In this document: positions 32,686-46,238 of the stretch, piece by piece | How the letters are laid out: every line of letters begins with the position of its first letter | Numbering within the stretch: position 1 is the first letter of the stretch | Source: Antedon mediterranea | Taxonomy: Eukaryota; Echinodermata; Crinoidea; Comatulida; Antedonidae | NCBI RefSeq assembly: GCF_964355755.1 | Contig: NC_092676.1 | Location: 19,266,288-19,326,287 of the forward strand | Length of the DNA: 60,000 nt | Direction: 5' to 3' | Translations under genes and position numbers: made by a program | Notes under the pieces: model-generated | Seen by the model: only the letters and a program-made list of their open reading frames with translations | The model's database searches: none | Told to the model about the DNA's origin: nothing

Positions 32686-32712
32686 TTACGCCTTGCAAAA
32701 CATATCCGCCAT
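32686..32712 (-). promoter_or_regulatory. Possible 8-codon upstream ORF and YY1-like site in the Sbf 5' region
   Basis: About 75 bp upstream of the Sbf ATG the minus strand reads ATCATGGCGGATATG, close to the YY1 core (ATGGCGG). The same ATG opens a short frame that stops at TAA (32688-32686) before the main start. A GCATGCGCA word at about 32741-32749 resembles half of an NRF1 site. The transcription start is not visible, so neither promoter role nor translation is proven. Confidence 0.35.
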
Positions 32713-32952
32713 GATTGATGATTCGATAAAAACGTAGTGAGCATGCGCAAACAAAAATGAACTTTTATATAATAATTTATCGCAGAGTACTGGCCGATCG
32801 TAACGTGAATATTAATTGACATGACAGAAACAATGTTAAAAACAACAATTAATATTATGGTAAACCATGGAATAAAATATTACATTTATAATGCATTTTG
32901 TATGTTCGTTAGTTTTTCGTGTGGCCCTCCATTTGTGTAATTGGAAGTTGAA
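32713..32952. promoter_or_regulatory. Interval between Sbf 5' end and the repeat array
   Basis: About 240 bp of unique sequence upstream of the uORF. It holds a GCATGCGC word and a TTTTATATAATAA stretch near 32763. It is the likely core promoter of Sbf by position only. Confidence 0.35.
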
Positions 32953-34102
32953 CTAGATTTGAACTCGTCACTACGGACGAGTTAGGTTATCCGCAGCAAA
33001 AAAGCCACGTGCACGTCGTACGTTAGAATATTGCGCGCAGAAAAACGATTATGCCATTGAAAAAATGTTAGTGCGCTCTCTATTTTGTGTCACGTCAAAG
33101 AGTGTATATGGTATGCACTATATACTGTATACGTAATACATACAGTGCAGAATAGGTGAAAATAAGTGACCAAAGTTATTGACGTTTTTGGACATGATGA
33201 CGTCATCACAATTACTAAAATGGTGAATCATGCGAAAGATAATTGGTTGACCTAGACAATATAAAGAAATGGAGGGCAATGGAATACGGATAAGTGGAGA
33301 TGCGCTCTATTAAATGTGACGAGCTATGACGAAAGAGACAAAAATCCTATATTTCATATTCGAGTGTCCAAATGATGACGTCACAATGTCCGGTTAGCCA
33401 TATCGATGCATGATTCGATATCTACAACACATTAACTTCCAGAATGTATAATTTAAAAAAAGTTCTCCTCGTAGTTTACAATCTATGACTGTTTTAAAAA
33501 AGGCATAATTTTGACGAATTTTTGAACTTTTTCTTCAAAAACGCGTGCAAATTGTTCAATTCTACGTGCTCGTATGACGTGATTTTAAGTCGAAATTGAT
33601 TGAAAATTGGTAAATTTACTAGAAAAGGCTGAAAAAACAAAAATCAAGTAAAAAAAAGATGTTTTTGCGCTACGTGCGCACGCGCGCGTAAAAAATATGC
33701 GCACGCGTGGGAATTTTTGAAATGCTCAAAATGACCTGAAACGCGTAGAAAGTTGATTAGAAATGGATTTTTCGCAATTTGAAATTTTAAACGCGCGTGC
33801 GCGCGTAACTTTATGTCAAACATGCCATTTTTAATCCATAGAAAGTTTGCCCTTGATATTACTTAAATGTTCACCAAGTGTCATTACAAAATTACTTTTG
33901 CTTTTTAGTGTATGTTAAATACGCGAAATTCATAAAATCGCGCGTAGCTTACGCTGCGCGACTCTAAAGTAAAAAAACGAGCTGTCCTGCACTTCTACAG
34001 ATAGAGGTAAATCTTCTGACAAAGTTATACGATGTAATGTTGATCAGAATTTGAGATACACGTGACACAAAATTTTGGGAAAGAAAGAAGAATAACATAG
34101 AA
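32953..34102 (-). mobile_element. Helitron-like unit U1 (subfamily A), left edge of array
   Basis: 1,150 bp. Its CTAG 3' end at 32956-32953 abuts unique DNA and the adjoining base fits the A|T rule. It lacks the 5' palindrome and ends in the short pyrimidine type. It carries a TGATGACGTCATCA palindrome at 33195-33208. Confidence 0.78.
33195..33208. promoter_or_regulatory. Palindromic CRE/bZIP-like site TGATGACGTCATCA (example; repeated through the array)
   Basis: A perfect 14-bp palindrome containing the full CREB/ATF octamer TGACGTCA. The same site recurs at the same place in other A units (for example 34348-34361). A second site (GATGACGTCACAATG) lies about 160-200 bp further in each unit, and B units have a third. 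Binding is inferred from the motif only. Confidence 0.6.
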
Positions 34103-35312
34103 CTAGATTTGAACTCGTCACTACGGACGAGTTAGGTTATCCGCAGCGCAAAAGCCACGTGCACGTCATACGTTAGAATAGTGCGCGCAAAAAAATAAAA
34201 CGATTATGGCATTGAAAAATGTTAGTGCGCTCTCTATGTTGCGTCGCGTCTAAGTATATACGGTATAACACTATATACTGTATACGTACTACATACAGTG
34301 CAGAATAGGTGAAAATAAGTGACCAAAGTTATTGACGCATTTGAACATGATGACGTCATCACAATTTTTAAAATGGTGGATCATGCGAAAGGTAATTGAT
34401 TGATCTAGACAATATAAAAAAATTGAGTGAAATGGAATAAGGATAAGTAGAGATGCGCTCTATTAAATTGACGAGCTATGACGAAAGAGAAAAAAATCCT
34501 ATATTTTATATTCGGGTGGCCATACGATGACGTCACAATGTCTGGTTAGCCATATCAATGCATGATTCGAGAAAAACAACTCATCTACTTCCAGAATCTG
34601 AAATTTTAAATATTTTCACCTCGGAGTTTAGAATCTATGACTTTTTAAAAAAAGGCATAATTTTCAAAAATTTTTGAACTTTTTCATCAAAAACGCGCGC
34701 AAATTGTTCAATTCTACGTGCTCGTATGACGTGATTTTAAGTCGAAATTGATTGAAAATTGGTAAATGTACTAGAAAAGGCTGAAAAAACAAAAATCAAG
34801 CAAAAAAAAGACGTTTTTGCACTACGTGCGCACGCGCGCGTAAAAAATATGCGCACGCGTGGGAATTTTTGAAATGCTCAAAATGACCTGAAACGCGTAG
34901 AAAGTTGATTAGAAATGAATTTTTCGCAATTTGAAATTTTAAACGCGCGTGCGCGCGTAACTTTATGTCAAACATGCCATTTTTAATCCATAGAAAGTTT
35001 TCCCTTGATATGACTTAAATGTTCACCAAGTGTCATTACAAAATGACTTTTGCTTTTTAGTCTATGTTAAATACGCGAAATTCATAAAATCGCGCGTAGC
35101 TTACGCTGCGCGACTCTAAAGTAAAAAAACGAGCTGTCCTGCACTTCTACACATAGAGGTAAATCTTCTGACAAAGTTATACGATGTAATGTTGATCAGA
35201 ATTTGAGATACACGTGACACAAAATTTTGGGAAAGAAAGAAGAATAACATAGAAAAAAAAAAAAAAGATCCTGACAATAACAAGAGGTTATCCGCCAAGA
35301 GCGGATAACCAA
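34103..35312 (-). mobile_element. Helitron-like unit U2 (A)
   Basis: 1,210 bp. It has the 5' palindrome with variant loop (CCGCCAAGAGCGG at about 35290). It is nearly identical to U11 and to most of U8. Confidence 0.78.
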
Positions 35313-36460
35313 CTAGATTTGAACTCGTCACTACGGACGAGTTAGGTTATCCGCAGTCCTAAAGCCACGTGCACGTCATACGTTGGAATATTGCGCGCAG
35401 AAAAACGATTATGCCATTGAAAAAAATGTTAGTGAGCCCTCTATTTTGTGTCACGTCTAAGTATATACGGTATACGCTATATACTGTATACGTACTACAT
35501 ACAGTTCAGAATAGGTGAAAATAAGTGACCAAAGTTATTGACGCTTTTGCAAATGATGACATCATAACAATCTTAAAAATTGTTAACCATGCGAAAGATA
35601 ATTGATTGACCTAGACAATATAACAAAATGGGGGGAAATGGAATGCGGATAAGTAGAGATGCGCTCTATTAAATGTGATGAGCTATGCGAAAGAGACAAA
35701 AATCCTATATTTTATATTCAAGTGGCCATACGATGACATCACAATGTCCGGTTAGCCATATTGATGCATGATTTGATATCTGCAACTCATCTGCTACCAG
35801 AATATGTAATTATAAAAAAGTTCACCACGTAGTTTAGAATCTATGATTGTTTAAAAAAAGGCATAATTTTGACAAATTTTTGAACTTTTTCATCAAAAAT
35901 GCGCGTAAATTGTTTAATTCTACGTGCTCGTATGACGTGATTTTAAGTCGAAATTGTTTGAAAGTTGGTAAATTTACTAAAAAAGACAGGAAAAACAAAA
36001 ATCAAGCAAAAAAATTATGTTTTTGCGCTACGTGCGCACGCGCGCGTAAAAAAATTGCGCACGCGTGGGAATTTTTCAAATGCTCAAAATGACATAAAAC
36101 GCGTAGAAAGTTGATTAGAAATTGATTTTTCGCATTTTGAAATTTTAAACGCGCGTGCACGCGTAACTTTTTGTAAAACATGCCATTTTTAATCCATAGA
36201 AAGTTTGCGCTTGATATGACTTAAATTTTCACCAAGTTTCATTACAAAATGACTTTTGATTTCTAAGCTATGATCAATCATTGAAATTCATAAAATCGCG
36301 CGTAACTTACGCTGCGCGACTCTAAAGTTAAAAAACGAAACGTCCTGCACATCTACAGCTAGAGGTCAACCTTATGACAAAGTTACACAATCTTATATTG
36401 GCCAGAATTAGAGATACGCTGCGAACAAAATTCCGGGAAAGAAAGAAGAATAAGATAGAA
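35313..36460 (-). mobile_element. Helitron-like unit U3 (A)
   Basis: 1,148 bp, no 5' palindrome. One CRE-like palindrome is decayed (AATGATGACATCATAAC near 35551). Confidence 0.78.
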
Positions 36461-37607
36461 CTAGATTTGAACTCGTCACTACGGACGAGTTAGGTTATCC
36501 GCAGCGCAAAAGCCACGTGCACGTCATACATTAGAATATTGCGCGCAAAAAAACGATAAAAATGTTAGTGCGCTCTCGATTTTGCGTCACGTCTAAGTAT
36601 ATACGGTATAACACTATATACTGTATACGTACTACATACAGTGCAGAATAGGTGAAAATAAGTGACCAAAGTTATTGACGCATTTGAACATGATGACGTC
36701 ATCACAATTTTAAAAATGGTGAATCATGGGAAAGATAATTGATTGACCTAGACAATAATAAAAAAAATGATGGAATTGGAACACGGATAAAGGAGATGCG
36801 CTCTATTAAATGTGACGAGCTATGACGAAAGAGAAAAAAATCCTATATTTCATATTCGAGTGACCAAACGATGACGTCACAATGTCCGGTTAGCCATATC
36901 GATACATGATTCTACATCTACAACTCATCAACTTTCAGAATGTCTAATTTAAAAAAAGTTCACCTCGTAGTTTACAATCTATGACTGTTTTAAAAAAGAC
37001 ATAATTTTGACGAATTTTTGAACTTTTTCTTCAAAAACGCGCGCAAATTGTTCAATTCTACGTGCTCGTATGACGTGATTTTAAGTCGAAATTGATTGAA
37101 AATTGGTAAATTTACTAGAAAAGGCTGTAAAAACAAAAATCAAGCAAAAAAAAGATGTTTTTGCGCTACGTGCGCACGCGCGCGTAAAAAAATGCGCACG
37201 CGTGGGAATTTTTGAAATTCTCAAAATGACCGGAAACGCGTAGAAAGTTGATTAGAAATTGATTTTACGCATTTTGAAATTTTAAACGCGCGTGCGAGCG
37301 TAACTTTCTGTAAAACATGCCATTTTTAATCCATACAAAGTTTTCAGTTGATATGACTTAAATTTTCACTAAGTTTCAAAACAAAATGAGTTCTAGTTTT
37401 TAATCTATGATCAATCATTGAAATTCATAAAATCGCACGTAACTTACGCTGCGCGACTCTAAAGTCAAAAAACGAAACGTCCTGCACATCTACAGCTACG
37501 GATCAATCTTATGACAAAGTTACACAATCTTATGTTCTCCAAAATTAGAGATACGCTGCGAACAAAATTCCGGGAAAGAAAGAAGAATAAGATAGAAAAA
37601 AAAAAAA
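36461..37607 (-). mobile_element. Helitron-like unit U4 (A)
   Basis: 1,147 bp, no 5' palindrome, and a short A-run at the junction with U5. A deletion of about 14 bp follows the CACGTG block (36552) relative to U1. Confidence 0.78.
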
Positions 37608-38759
37608 CTAGATTTGAACTCGTCACTACGGACGAGTTAGGTTATCCGCAGCGCAAAAGCCACGTGCACGTCGTACGTTAGAATATTGCGGGCAAAAAAA
37701 CGATTATGGCATTGAAAAAATGTTAGTGCGCTCTCTATTTTGTGTCAAGTCAAAGTGTATACGGTATACACTATATACTGTATACGTACTACGTACAGTG
37801 CAGAATAGGTGAAAATAAGTGACCAAAGTTATTGACGCTTTTGGACATGATGACGTCATCACAATTTTTAAAATGGTGAATCATGCGAAAGATAATTGAT
37901 TGACCTAGACAATATAAAAAAATGGAGGGCAATGGAATACGGATAAGTGGAGATGCGCTCTATTAAATGTGATGAGCTATACGAAAGAGAAAAAAATCCT
38001 ATATTTTATATTCCAGTGGCCATACGATGACGTCACAATGTCCTGTTAGCCATATTGATACATGATTCGATATCTACAACTCATCTACTACCAGAATATG
38101 TAATAATAAAAAAGTTTACCACGTAGTTTAGAATCTATGACTGTTTAAAAAAAGGCATAATTTTGACAAATTTTTGGACTTTTTCATCAAAATTGCGCGC
38201 AAATTGTTTAATTCTACGTGCTCGTATGACGAGATTTTAAGGCAAAATTGATTGAAAATTGGTAAATTTATTATAAAAGACAGAAAAAACAAAAATCAAG
38301 CAAAAAAAAGATGTTTTTGCTCTACGTGCGCACGCGCGCGTAAGAAAATTGCGCACGCGTGGGAATTTTTGAAATGCTCAAAATGACATGAAACGCGTAG
38401 AAAGTTGATTAGATATTGATTTTTCGCATTTTGAAATTTTAAATACGCGTGCGCGCGTAAATTTTTATGAAACATGCCATTTTTAATCCATAGAAAGTTT
38501 GCGCATTATATGACTTAAATGTTCACCAAGTTTCAATACAAAACGACTTTTAGTTTTTATTCTATGATCAATCATTGAAATTCACAAAATCGCGCGTAAC
38601 TTACGCTGCGCGACTCGAAATTTGAAAAAAAAAGTTTCTTACACATCTACAGCTACAGGGCAATCTTTTGACAAAGTTATACAATCATATGTTGGCCAGA
38701 ATTAGAGATACGCTGCGCACAAAAAATGGGGGAGAAGGGTGGAAGGAAACAAATAAATA
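37608..38759 (-). mobile_element. Helitron-like unit U5 (A)
   Basis: 1,152 bp. Its last 40 bp (GGAGAAGGGTGGAAGGAAAC) differ from other units, so its 5' end was acquired or lost independently. The junction base still fits A|T. Confidence 0.75.
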
Positions 38760-40014
38760 CTAGACTTGAACTCGTCACTTCGGACGAGTTAGGTTATCCG
38801 CAGCGCAAAGGCCACGTGCACGTCATACGTTAGAATATTGCGCGCAGAAAAACGATTATGCCATTGAAAAAATGTTAGTGCGCTCTCTATTTTGTGTCAC
38901 GTCAAAGTATATACGGTATACGCTATATTCTGTATACGTACTACATACAGTGCAGAATAGGTGAAAATAAGGGACCCAAGTTATTGACGCTTTTGGACAT
39001 AATGACGTCATCACAATTTAAAAAATTCTAGATCATGCGAAAGATAATTGATTGGCCTAGACAATATAACAAAATGGGAGGAAATGGAATACGGATAAGT
39101 GGAGATGCGCTCTATTAAATGTGATGAGCTATGCGAAAGAGACAAAAATCCTATATTTTATATTCGAGTGGCCATACGATGACGTCACAATGTCCGCTTA
39201 GCCATATGGATGCATGATTTGATATCTACAACTCATCTACTTCCAGAATCTGAAATTTTAAAAATGTTCACCACGGAGTTTAGAATATATGACTTTTTAA
39301 AGAAAGGCATAATTTTCACGAATTTTTGAACTTTTTCATCAAAAACACGCGCAAATTTTTCAATTCTACGTGCTCATATGACGTGATTTTAAATCGAAAT
39401 TGATTGAAAATTGGTAAATTTACTAGAAAAGGGTGGAAAAACAAAAATCAAGCAAAAAAAAGATGTTTTTGCGCTACGTGCGCACGCGCGCGTAAAAAAA
39501 TTGCGCACGCACGGGAATTTTTGAAATGCTCAAAATGACCTGAAACGCGTAGAAAGTTGATTAGAAATAAATTTTACGCATTTTGAAATTTTAAACGCGC
39601 GTGCGCGCGTAATTTTCTGTAAAACATGCCATTTTTAATCCATACAAAGTTTGCAGTAGATATGACTTAAATTTTCACTAAGTTTCAAAACAAAATGACT
39701 TCTAGTTTTTAATCTATGATCAATCATTGAAATTCATAAAATCACACGTAACTTACGCTGCGCGACTCTAAAATCAAAAAACGAAACGTCCTGCACATCT
39801 ACAGCTACGTGTCAATCTTATGACAAAGTTACACAATCTTATGTTCACCAGAATTAGAGATACGCTGCGAACAAAATTCCGGGAAAGAAAGAAGAATAAG
39901 ATAGAAAAAAAAAAAAAAAGATCCTGACAATAACAAGGGGTTATCCGCCAAGTGCGGATAACCAAAAAGATCCTGACAATAACAAGGGGTTATCCGCCAA
40001 GTGCGGATAACCAA
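38760..40014 (-). mobile_element. Helitron-like unit U6 (A), duplicated 5' palindrome
   Basis: 1,255 bp. Two successive 5' palindrome modules (39920-39963 and 39968-40012), each GATCCTGACAATAACAAGGG plus the GGTTATCCGC dyad. It closely resembles U10 in its 3' half. Confidence 0.78.
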
Positions 40015-41226
40015 CTAGATTTGAACTCGTCACTTCGGACGAGTTAGGTTATCCGCAGCGCAAAAGCCACGTGCACGTCATACGTTAGAATATTGCGCGC
40101 AGAAAAACGATTACGCCATTGAAAAAATGTTAGTGCGTTCTCTACTTTGCGTCACGTCTAAGTGTATACGGTATACACTATATACTGTATACGTACTACA
40201 TACAGTGCAGAATAGGTGAAAAGAAGTTACCAAAGTTATTGACGCTTTTGAACATGATGACGTAATAACAATTAAAAAAATTATAAATCATGCGAAAGAT
40301 AATTGATTGACCTAGACAAAATAAAAAATTTGAGGGAAATGGAATACGCATAAGTGGAGATGCGCTCTATTAAATGTGACTAGCTATGACGAAAGAGACA
40401 AAAATCCTATATTTCATATTCGAGTGGCCATATGATGACGTCACAATGTCCGGTTAGCCATATTCATGCATGATTTGATATCTACAATTCATTTACTTCC
40501 AGAATCTGAAATTTTAAAAAAGTTCACCACGGAGTTTAGAATCTATGACAGTTTAAAAAAAGGCATAATTTTGACAAATTTTTGAACTTTTTCATCAAAA
40601 ATGCGCGCAAATTGTTTAATTCTACGTGCTCGTATGACGTGATTTTAAGTCGAAATTGATTTAAAATTGATAAATTTACTAGAAAAGGCTGAAAAAACAA
40701 AAATCAAGCAAAAAAAAGATGTTTTTGCGCTAGGTGCGCACGCGCGCGTAAAAAAATTGCGCACGCCTGCGAATTTTTGAAATGCTCAAAATGACATGAA
40801 ACGCATAGAAAGTTGATTAGAAATTAATTTTTTGCATTTTTAAATTTTAAACGCGCGTGCGCGCGTAACCTTTTGTGAAACATGCCATTTTTAATCCATA
40901 GAAAGTTTGCGCATAATATGACTTAAATTTTCACCAACTTTCAATACAAAATGACTTTCAGTTTTTATTCTATGATGAATCATTGAAATTCATAAAATCG
41001 CGCGTAACTTACGCTGCGCGACACGAAATTTGAAAAAAAAAGTTTCTTGCACATCTACAGCTACAGGGCAATCTTTAGACAAAGTTATACAATCATATGT
41101 TGCCCAGAATTAGAGATACGCTGCGAACAAAAATCGTGGAAAGAAAGAAGAAAATAGAAGAAAAAGAAAAAAAAGATCCTGACAATAACAAGGGGTTATC
41201 CGCCAAGTGCGGATAACCAAAAAAAA
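40015..41226 (-). mobile_element. Helitron-like unit U7 (A)
   Basis: 1,212 bp with one 5' palindrome (41175-41219). Its CRE palindrome is changed to TGATGACGTAATAA near 40256. Confidence 0.78.
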
Positions 41227-42456
41227 CTAGATTTGAACTCGTCACTACGGACGAGTTAGGTTATCCGCAGCGCAAAAGCCACGTGCACGTCATACGTTAG
41301 AATAGTGCGCGCAAAAAAATAAAACGATTATGGCATGCATTGAAAAATGTTAGTGCGCTCTCTATGTTGCGTCGCGTCTAAGTATATACGGTATAACACT
41401 ATATACTGTATACGTACTACATACAGTGCAGAATAGGTGAAAATAAGTGACCAAAGTTATTGACGCATTTGAACATGATGACGTCATCACAATTTTTAAA
41501 ATGGTGGATCATGCGAAAGGTAATTGATTGATCTAGACAATATAAAAAAATTGAGTGAAATGGAATAAGGATAAGTAGAGATGCGCTCTATTAAATTGAC
41601 GAGCTATGACGAAAGAGAAAAAAATCCTATATTTTATATTCGGGTGGCCATACGATGACGTCACAATGTCTGGTTAGCCATATCAATGCATGATTCGAGA
41701 AAAACAACTCATCTACTTCCAGAATCGGAAATTTTAAATATTTTCACCTCTGAGTTTAGAATCTATGACTTTTTAAAAAAAGGCATAATTTTCACAAATT
41801 TTTGAACTTTTTCATCAAAAACGCGCGCAAATTGTTCAATTCTACGTGCTCGTATGACGTGATTTTAAGTCGAAATTCATTGAAAATTGGTAAATGTACT
41901 AGAAAAGGCTGAAAAAACAAAAATCAAGCAAAAAAAAGATGTTTTTGCGCTACGTGCGCACGCGCGCCTAAAAAATATGCGCACGCGTGGGAATTTTTGA
42001 AAAGCTCAAAATGACCTGAAACGCGTAGAAAGTTGATTAGAAATGAATTTTTCGCAACTTGAAATTTTAAACGCGCGTGCGCGCGTAACTTTATGTCCAA
42101 CATGCCATTTTTAATCCATAGAAAGTTTGCCCTTGATATGACTTAAATGTTCACCAAGTGTCATTACAAAATGACTTTTGCTTTTTAGTCTATGTTAAAT
42201 ACGCGAAATTCATAAAATCGCGCGTAGCTTACGCTGCGCGACTCGAAATTCAAAAAAAAAAGTTTGTTGCACATCTACAGCTACAGAGCAATCTTTTGAC
42301 AAAGTTATACAATCATATGTTGGCCAAAATTAGAGATACGCTGCGAACAAAAATCGTGGAAAGAAAGAAGAACATAGAAAAAAAAAAAGAAAAAAAAAAA
42401 GATCCTGACAATAACAAGGGGTTATCCGCCAAGTGCGGATAACCAAAAAGAAAAAA
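41227..42456 (-). mobile_element. Helitron-like unit U8 (A), mosaic
   Basis: 1,230 bp. From its CTAG end to about 42243 it matches U2/U11. Beyond that (CTCGAAATTCAAAA, then TACAGCTACAG) it matches U7/U10. One 5' palindrome is present at about 42400-42444. Confidence 0.78.
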
Positions 42457-43724
42457 CTAGATTTGAACTCGTCACTACGGACGAGTTAGGTTATCCGCAG
42501 TCCTATAGCCACGTGCACGTCATACGTTGGAATATTGCGCGCAGAAAAACGATTAAGTAATTGAAACAATTTCAGCGTGCTCTTTATTTTTCGTCACGTC
42601 TGAGTATATACGGTATACACTATATACTGTATACGTACTACATACAGTGCAGAATAGGTGAAAATAAGTGACCAAAGTTATTGACGCTTTTGAACATGAT
42701 GACGTCATCACAATTTTTAAAATGGTGAATCGTGCGAAAGATAATTGATAGACCTAGACAACATAAAAAAAATGGGGGGAAATGGAATACAAATAAGTGG
42801 AGATGCGCTATATTAAATGTGACGAGCTACGAGGAAAGAGACAAAAATCCTATATTTTATATTCGAGTGGCCATATGATGACGTCACAATGTCCGGTTAG
42901 CCATATTGATGCATGATTTGATATCTGCAACTCATCTACTACCAGAATATGTAATTATAAAAAAGTTCACCACGTAGTTTAGAATTTATGACTGTTTAAA
43001 AAAAGGCATAATTTTGACTAATTTTTGAACTTTTTCATCAAAAATGCGCGTAAATTGTTTAATTCTACGTGCTCGTATGACGTGATTTTAAGTCGAAATT
43101 GTTTGAAAGTTGGTAAATTTTCTAAAAAAGATAGGAAAAACAAAAATCAAGCAAAAAAATGATGTTTTTGCGCTACGTGCGCACGTGCGCGTAAAAAAAT
43201 TGCGCACGCGTGGGAATTTTTGAAATGCTCAAAATGACATGAAACGCGTAGAAAGTTGATTAGATATTGATTTTTCGCATTTTGAAATTTTAAACGCGCG
43301 TGCGCGCGTAACATTTTGTAAAACATGCCATTTTTAATCCATAGAAAGTTTGCGCATTATATGACTTAAATGTTCACCAAGTTTCAATACAAAATGAATT
43401 TTAGTTTTTAATCTATGATCAATCATTGAAATTCATAAAATCGCGCGTAACTTACGCTGCGCGACTCGAAATTCATAAAAAAAAGTTTCTTGCACATCTA
43501 CAGCTACAGGGCAATCTTATGACAAAGTTATACAATCATTTGTTAGCCAGAATTAGAGATATGCTTGCAACAAAATTCGTGGAAAGAAAGAAGAAAAAAG
43601 AAAAAAAAGAAAAAAAATAAAAAAAAAAAGATCCTGACAATAACAAGGGGTTATCCGCCAAGTGCGGATAACCAAAAAGATCCTGACAATAACAAGAGGT
43701 TATCCGCCAAGTGCGGATAACCAA
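42457..43724 (-). mobile_element. Helitron-like unit U9 (A)
   Basis: 1,268 bp, two 5' palindromes (about 43631-43673 and 43679-43724) and an A/G-rich tract before them. The middle resembles U3. Confidence 0.78.
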
Positions 43725-44867
43725 CTAGATTTGAACTCGTCACTTCGGACGAGTTAGGTTATCCGCAGCGCAAAGGCCACGTGCACGTCATACGTTAGAA
43801 TATTGCACGCAGAAAAACGATTATGCCATTGAAATAATGTTAGTGCGCTCTCTATTTTGCGTCACGTCAAAGTATATACGGTATACGCTATATTCTGTAT
43901 ACGTACTACATACAGTGCAGAATAGGTGAAAATAAGGGACCCAAGTTATTGACGCTTTTGCACATGATGACGTCATCACAATTTAAAAAATGGTAGATTA
44001 TGTGAAAGATAATTGATTGGCCTAGACAATATAACAAAATGGGGGGAAATGGAATACGGATAAGTGGCGATGCGCTCTATTAAATGTGATGAGCTATGCG
44101 AAAGAGACAAAAATCCTATATTTTATATTCGAGTGGCCATACGATGACGTCACAATGTCCGGTTAGCCATATCGATGCATGATTTGATATTTACAACTTA
44201 TCTACTTCCAGAATCTGATATTTTAAAAATTTTCACCTAGGAGTTTAGAATCTATGACTTTTTAAAAAAAGGCATAATTTTCACGAATTTTTGAACTTTT
44301 TCATCAAAAACGCGCTCAAATTGTTCAATTCTACGTGCTCGTATGACGTGATTTTAAGTTGAAATTGTTTGAAAGTTGGTAAAATTACTAGAAAAGGCTA
44401 AAAAAACAAAAATCAAGCCAAAAAAACATGTTTTTGCCTTATTTGCGCACGCGCGCGTAAAAAAATTGCGCACGCTTGGGAATTTTTGAAATGCTCAAAA
44501 TGACATGAAACGCGTAGAAAGTTGATTAGAAATGAATTTTGCGCATTTTGAAATTTTGAACGCGCGTGCGCGCGTAACTTTATGTAAAACATGCCATTTT
44601 TAATCCATACAAAGTTTGCGCATGATATAACTTAAATTTTCACCAAGTTTCAATAGAAAATGACTTTTTGTTTTTAATCTATGATCAATCATTGAAATTC
44701 ATAAAATTGCGCGTAACTTACGCTGCGCGACTCAAAATTCATAAAAAAAAGTTTCTTGCACATCTACAGCTACAGGGCAATCTTTTGACAAAGTTATACA
44801 ATCATATGTTGGCCAGAGCTAGAGATACGCTGCGAACAAAATTCGTGGAAAGAAAGAAGAACATAGA

Positions 44868-44898
<31 letters not shown>

Positions 44899-44993
44899 GA
44901 TCCTGACAATAACAAGAGGTTATCCGCCAAGTGCGGATAACCAAAAAGATCCTGACAATAACAAGGGGTTATCCGCCAAGTGCGGATAACCAA
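43725..44993 (-). mobile_element. Helitron-like unit U10 (A)
   Basis: 1,269 bp, two 5' palindromes (about 44899-44943 and 44948-44993), preceded by a long A-run. Resembles U6. Confidence 0.78.
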
Positions 44994-46148
44994 CTAGATT
45001 TGAACTCGTCACTACGGACGAGTTAGGTTATCCGCAGTGCAAAAGCCACGTGCACGTCATACGTTAGAATAGTGCGCGCAAAAAAATAAAACGATTATGG
45101 CATTGAAAAATGTTAGTGCGCTCTCTATGTTGCGTCGCGTCTAAGTATATACGGTATAACACTATATACTGTATACGTACCGTACTACATACAGTGCAGA
45201 ATAGGTGAAAATAAGTGACCACAGTTATTGACGCATTTGAACATGATGACGTCATCACAATTTTTAAAGTGGTGGATCATGCGAAAGGTAATTGATTGAT
45301 CTAGACAATATAAAAAAATTGAGTGAAATGGAATAAGGATAAGTAGAGATGCGCTCTATTAAATTGACGAGCTATGACGAAAGAGAAAAAAATCCTATAT
45401 TTTATATTCGGGTGGCCATACGATGACGTCACAATGTCTGGTTAGCCATATCAATGCATGATTCGAGAAAAACAACTCATCTACTTCCAGAATCTGAAAT
45501 TTTAAATATTTTCACCTCGGAGTTTAGAATCTATGACTTTTTAAAAAAAGGCATAATTTTCACAAATTTTTTAACTTTTTCATCAAAAACGCGCGCAAAT
45601 TGTTCAATTCTACGTGCTCGTATGACGTGATTTTAAGTCGAAATTGATTGAAAATTGGTAAATGTACTAGAAAAAACTGAAAAAACAAAAATCAAGCAAA
45701 AAAAAGATGTTTTTGCGCTACGTGCGCACGCGCGCGTAAAAAATATGCGCACGCGTGGGAATTTTTGAAATGCTCAAAATGACCTGAAACGCGTAGAAAG
45801 TTGATTAGAAATGAATTTTTCGCAATTTGAAATTTTAAACGCGCGTGCGCGCGTAACTTTATGTCAAACATGCCATTTTTAATCCATAGAAAGTTTGCCC
45901 TTGATATGACTTAAATGTTCACCAAGTGTCATTACAAAATGACTTTTGCTTTTTAGTCTATGTTAAATACGCGAAATTCATAAAATCGCGCGTAGCTTAC
46001 GCTGCGCGACTCTAAAGTAAAAAAACGAGCTGTCCTGCACTTCTACACATAGAGGTAAATCTTCTGACAAAGTTATACGATGTAATGTTGATCAGAATTT
46101 GAGATACACGTGACACAAAATTTTGGGAAAGAAAGAAGAATAACATAG

Positions 46149-46179
<31 letters not shown>

Positions 46180-46238
46180 TCCTGACAATAACAAGAGGTT
46201 ATCCGCCAAGTGCGGATAACCAAAAAAAAAAAAAAAAA
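44994..46238 (-). mobile_element. Helitron-like unit U11 (A), last of subfamily A
   Basis: 1,245 bp, nearly identical to U2, with one 5' palindrome between two long A-runs (46149-46177 and 46222-46238). Confidence 0.78.

Noticed and set aside
45064-45258. Short ORFs throughout the repeat array
   Set aside because: They recur in step with the DNA repeats, lack domains, and many are antisense or lysine-rich reads of A-runs.
33000-46000. CRISPR-like array
   Set aside because: Units exceed 1 kb and the DNA is clearly eukaryotic; there are no short regular repeats with unique spacers.
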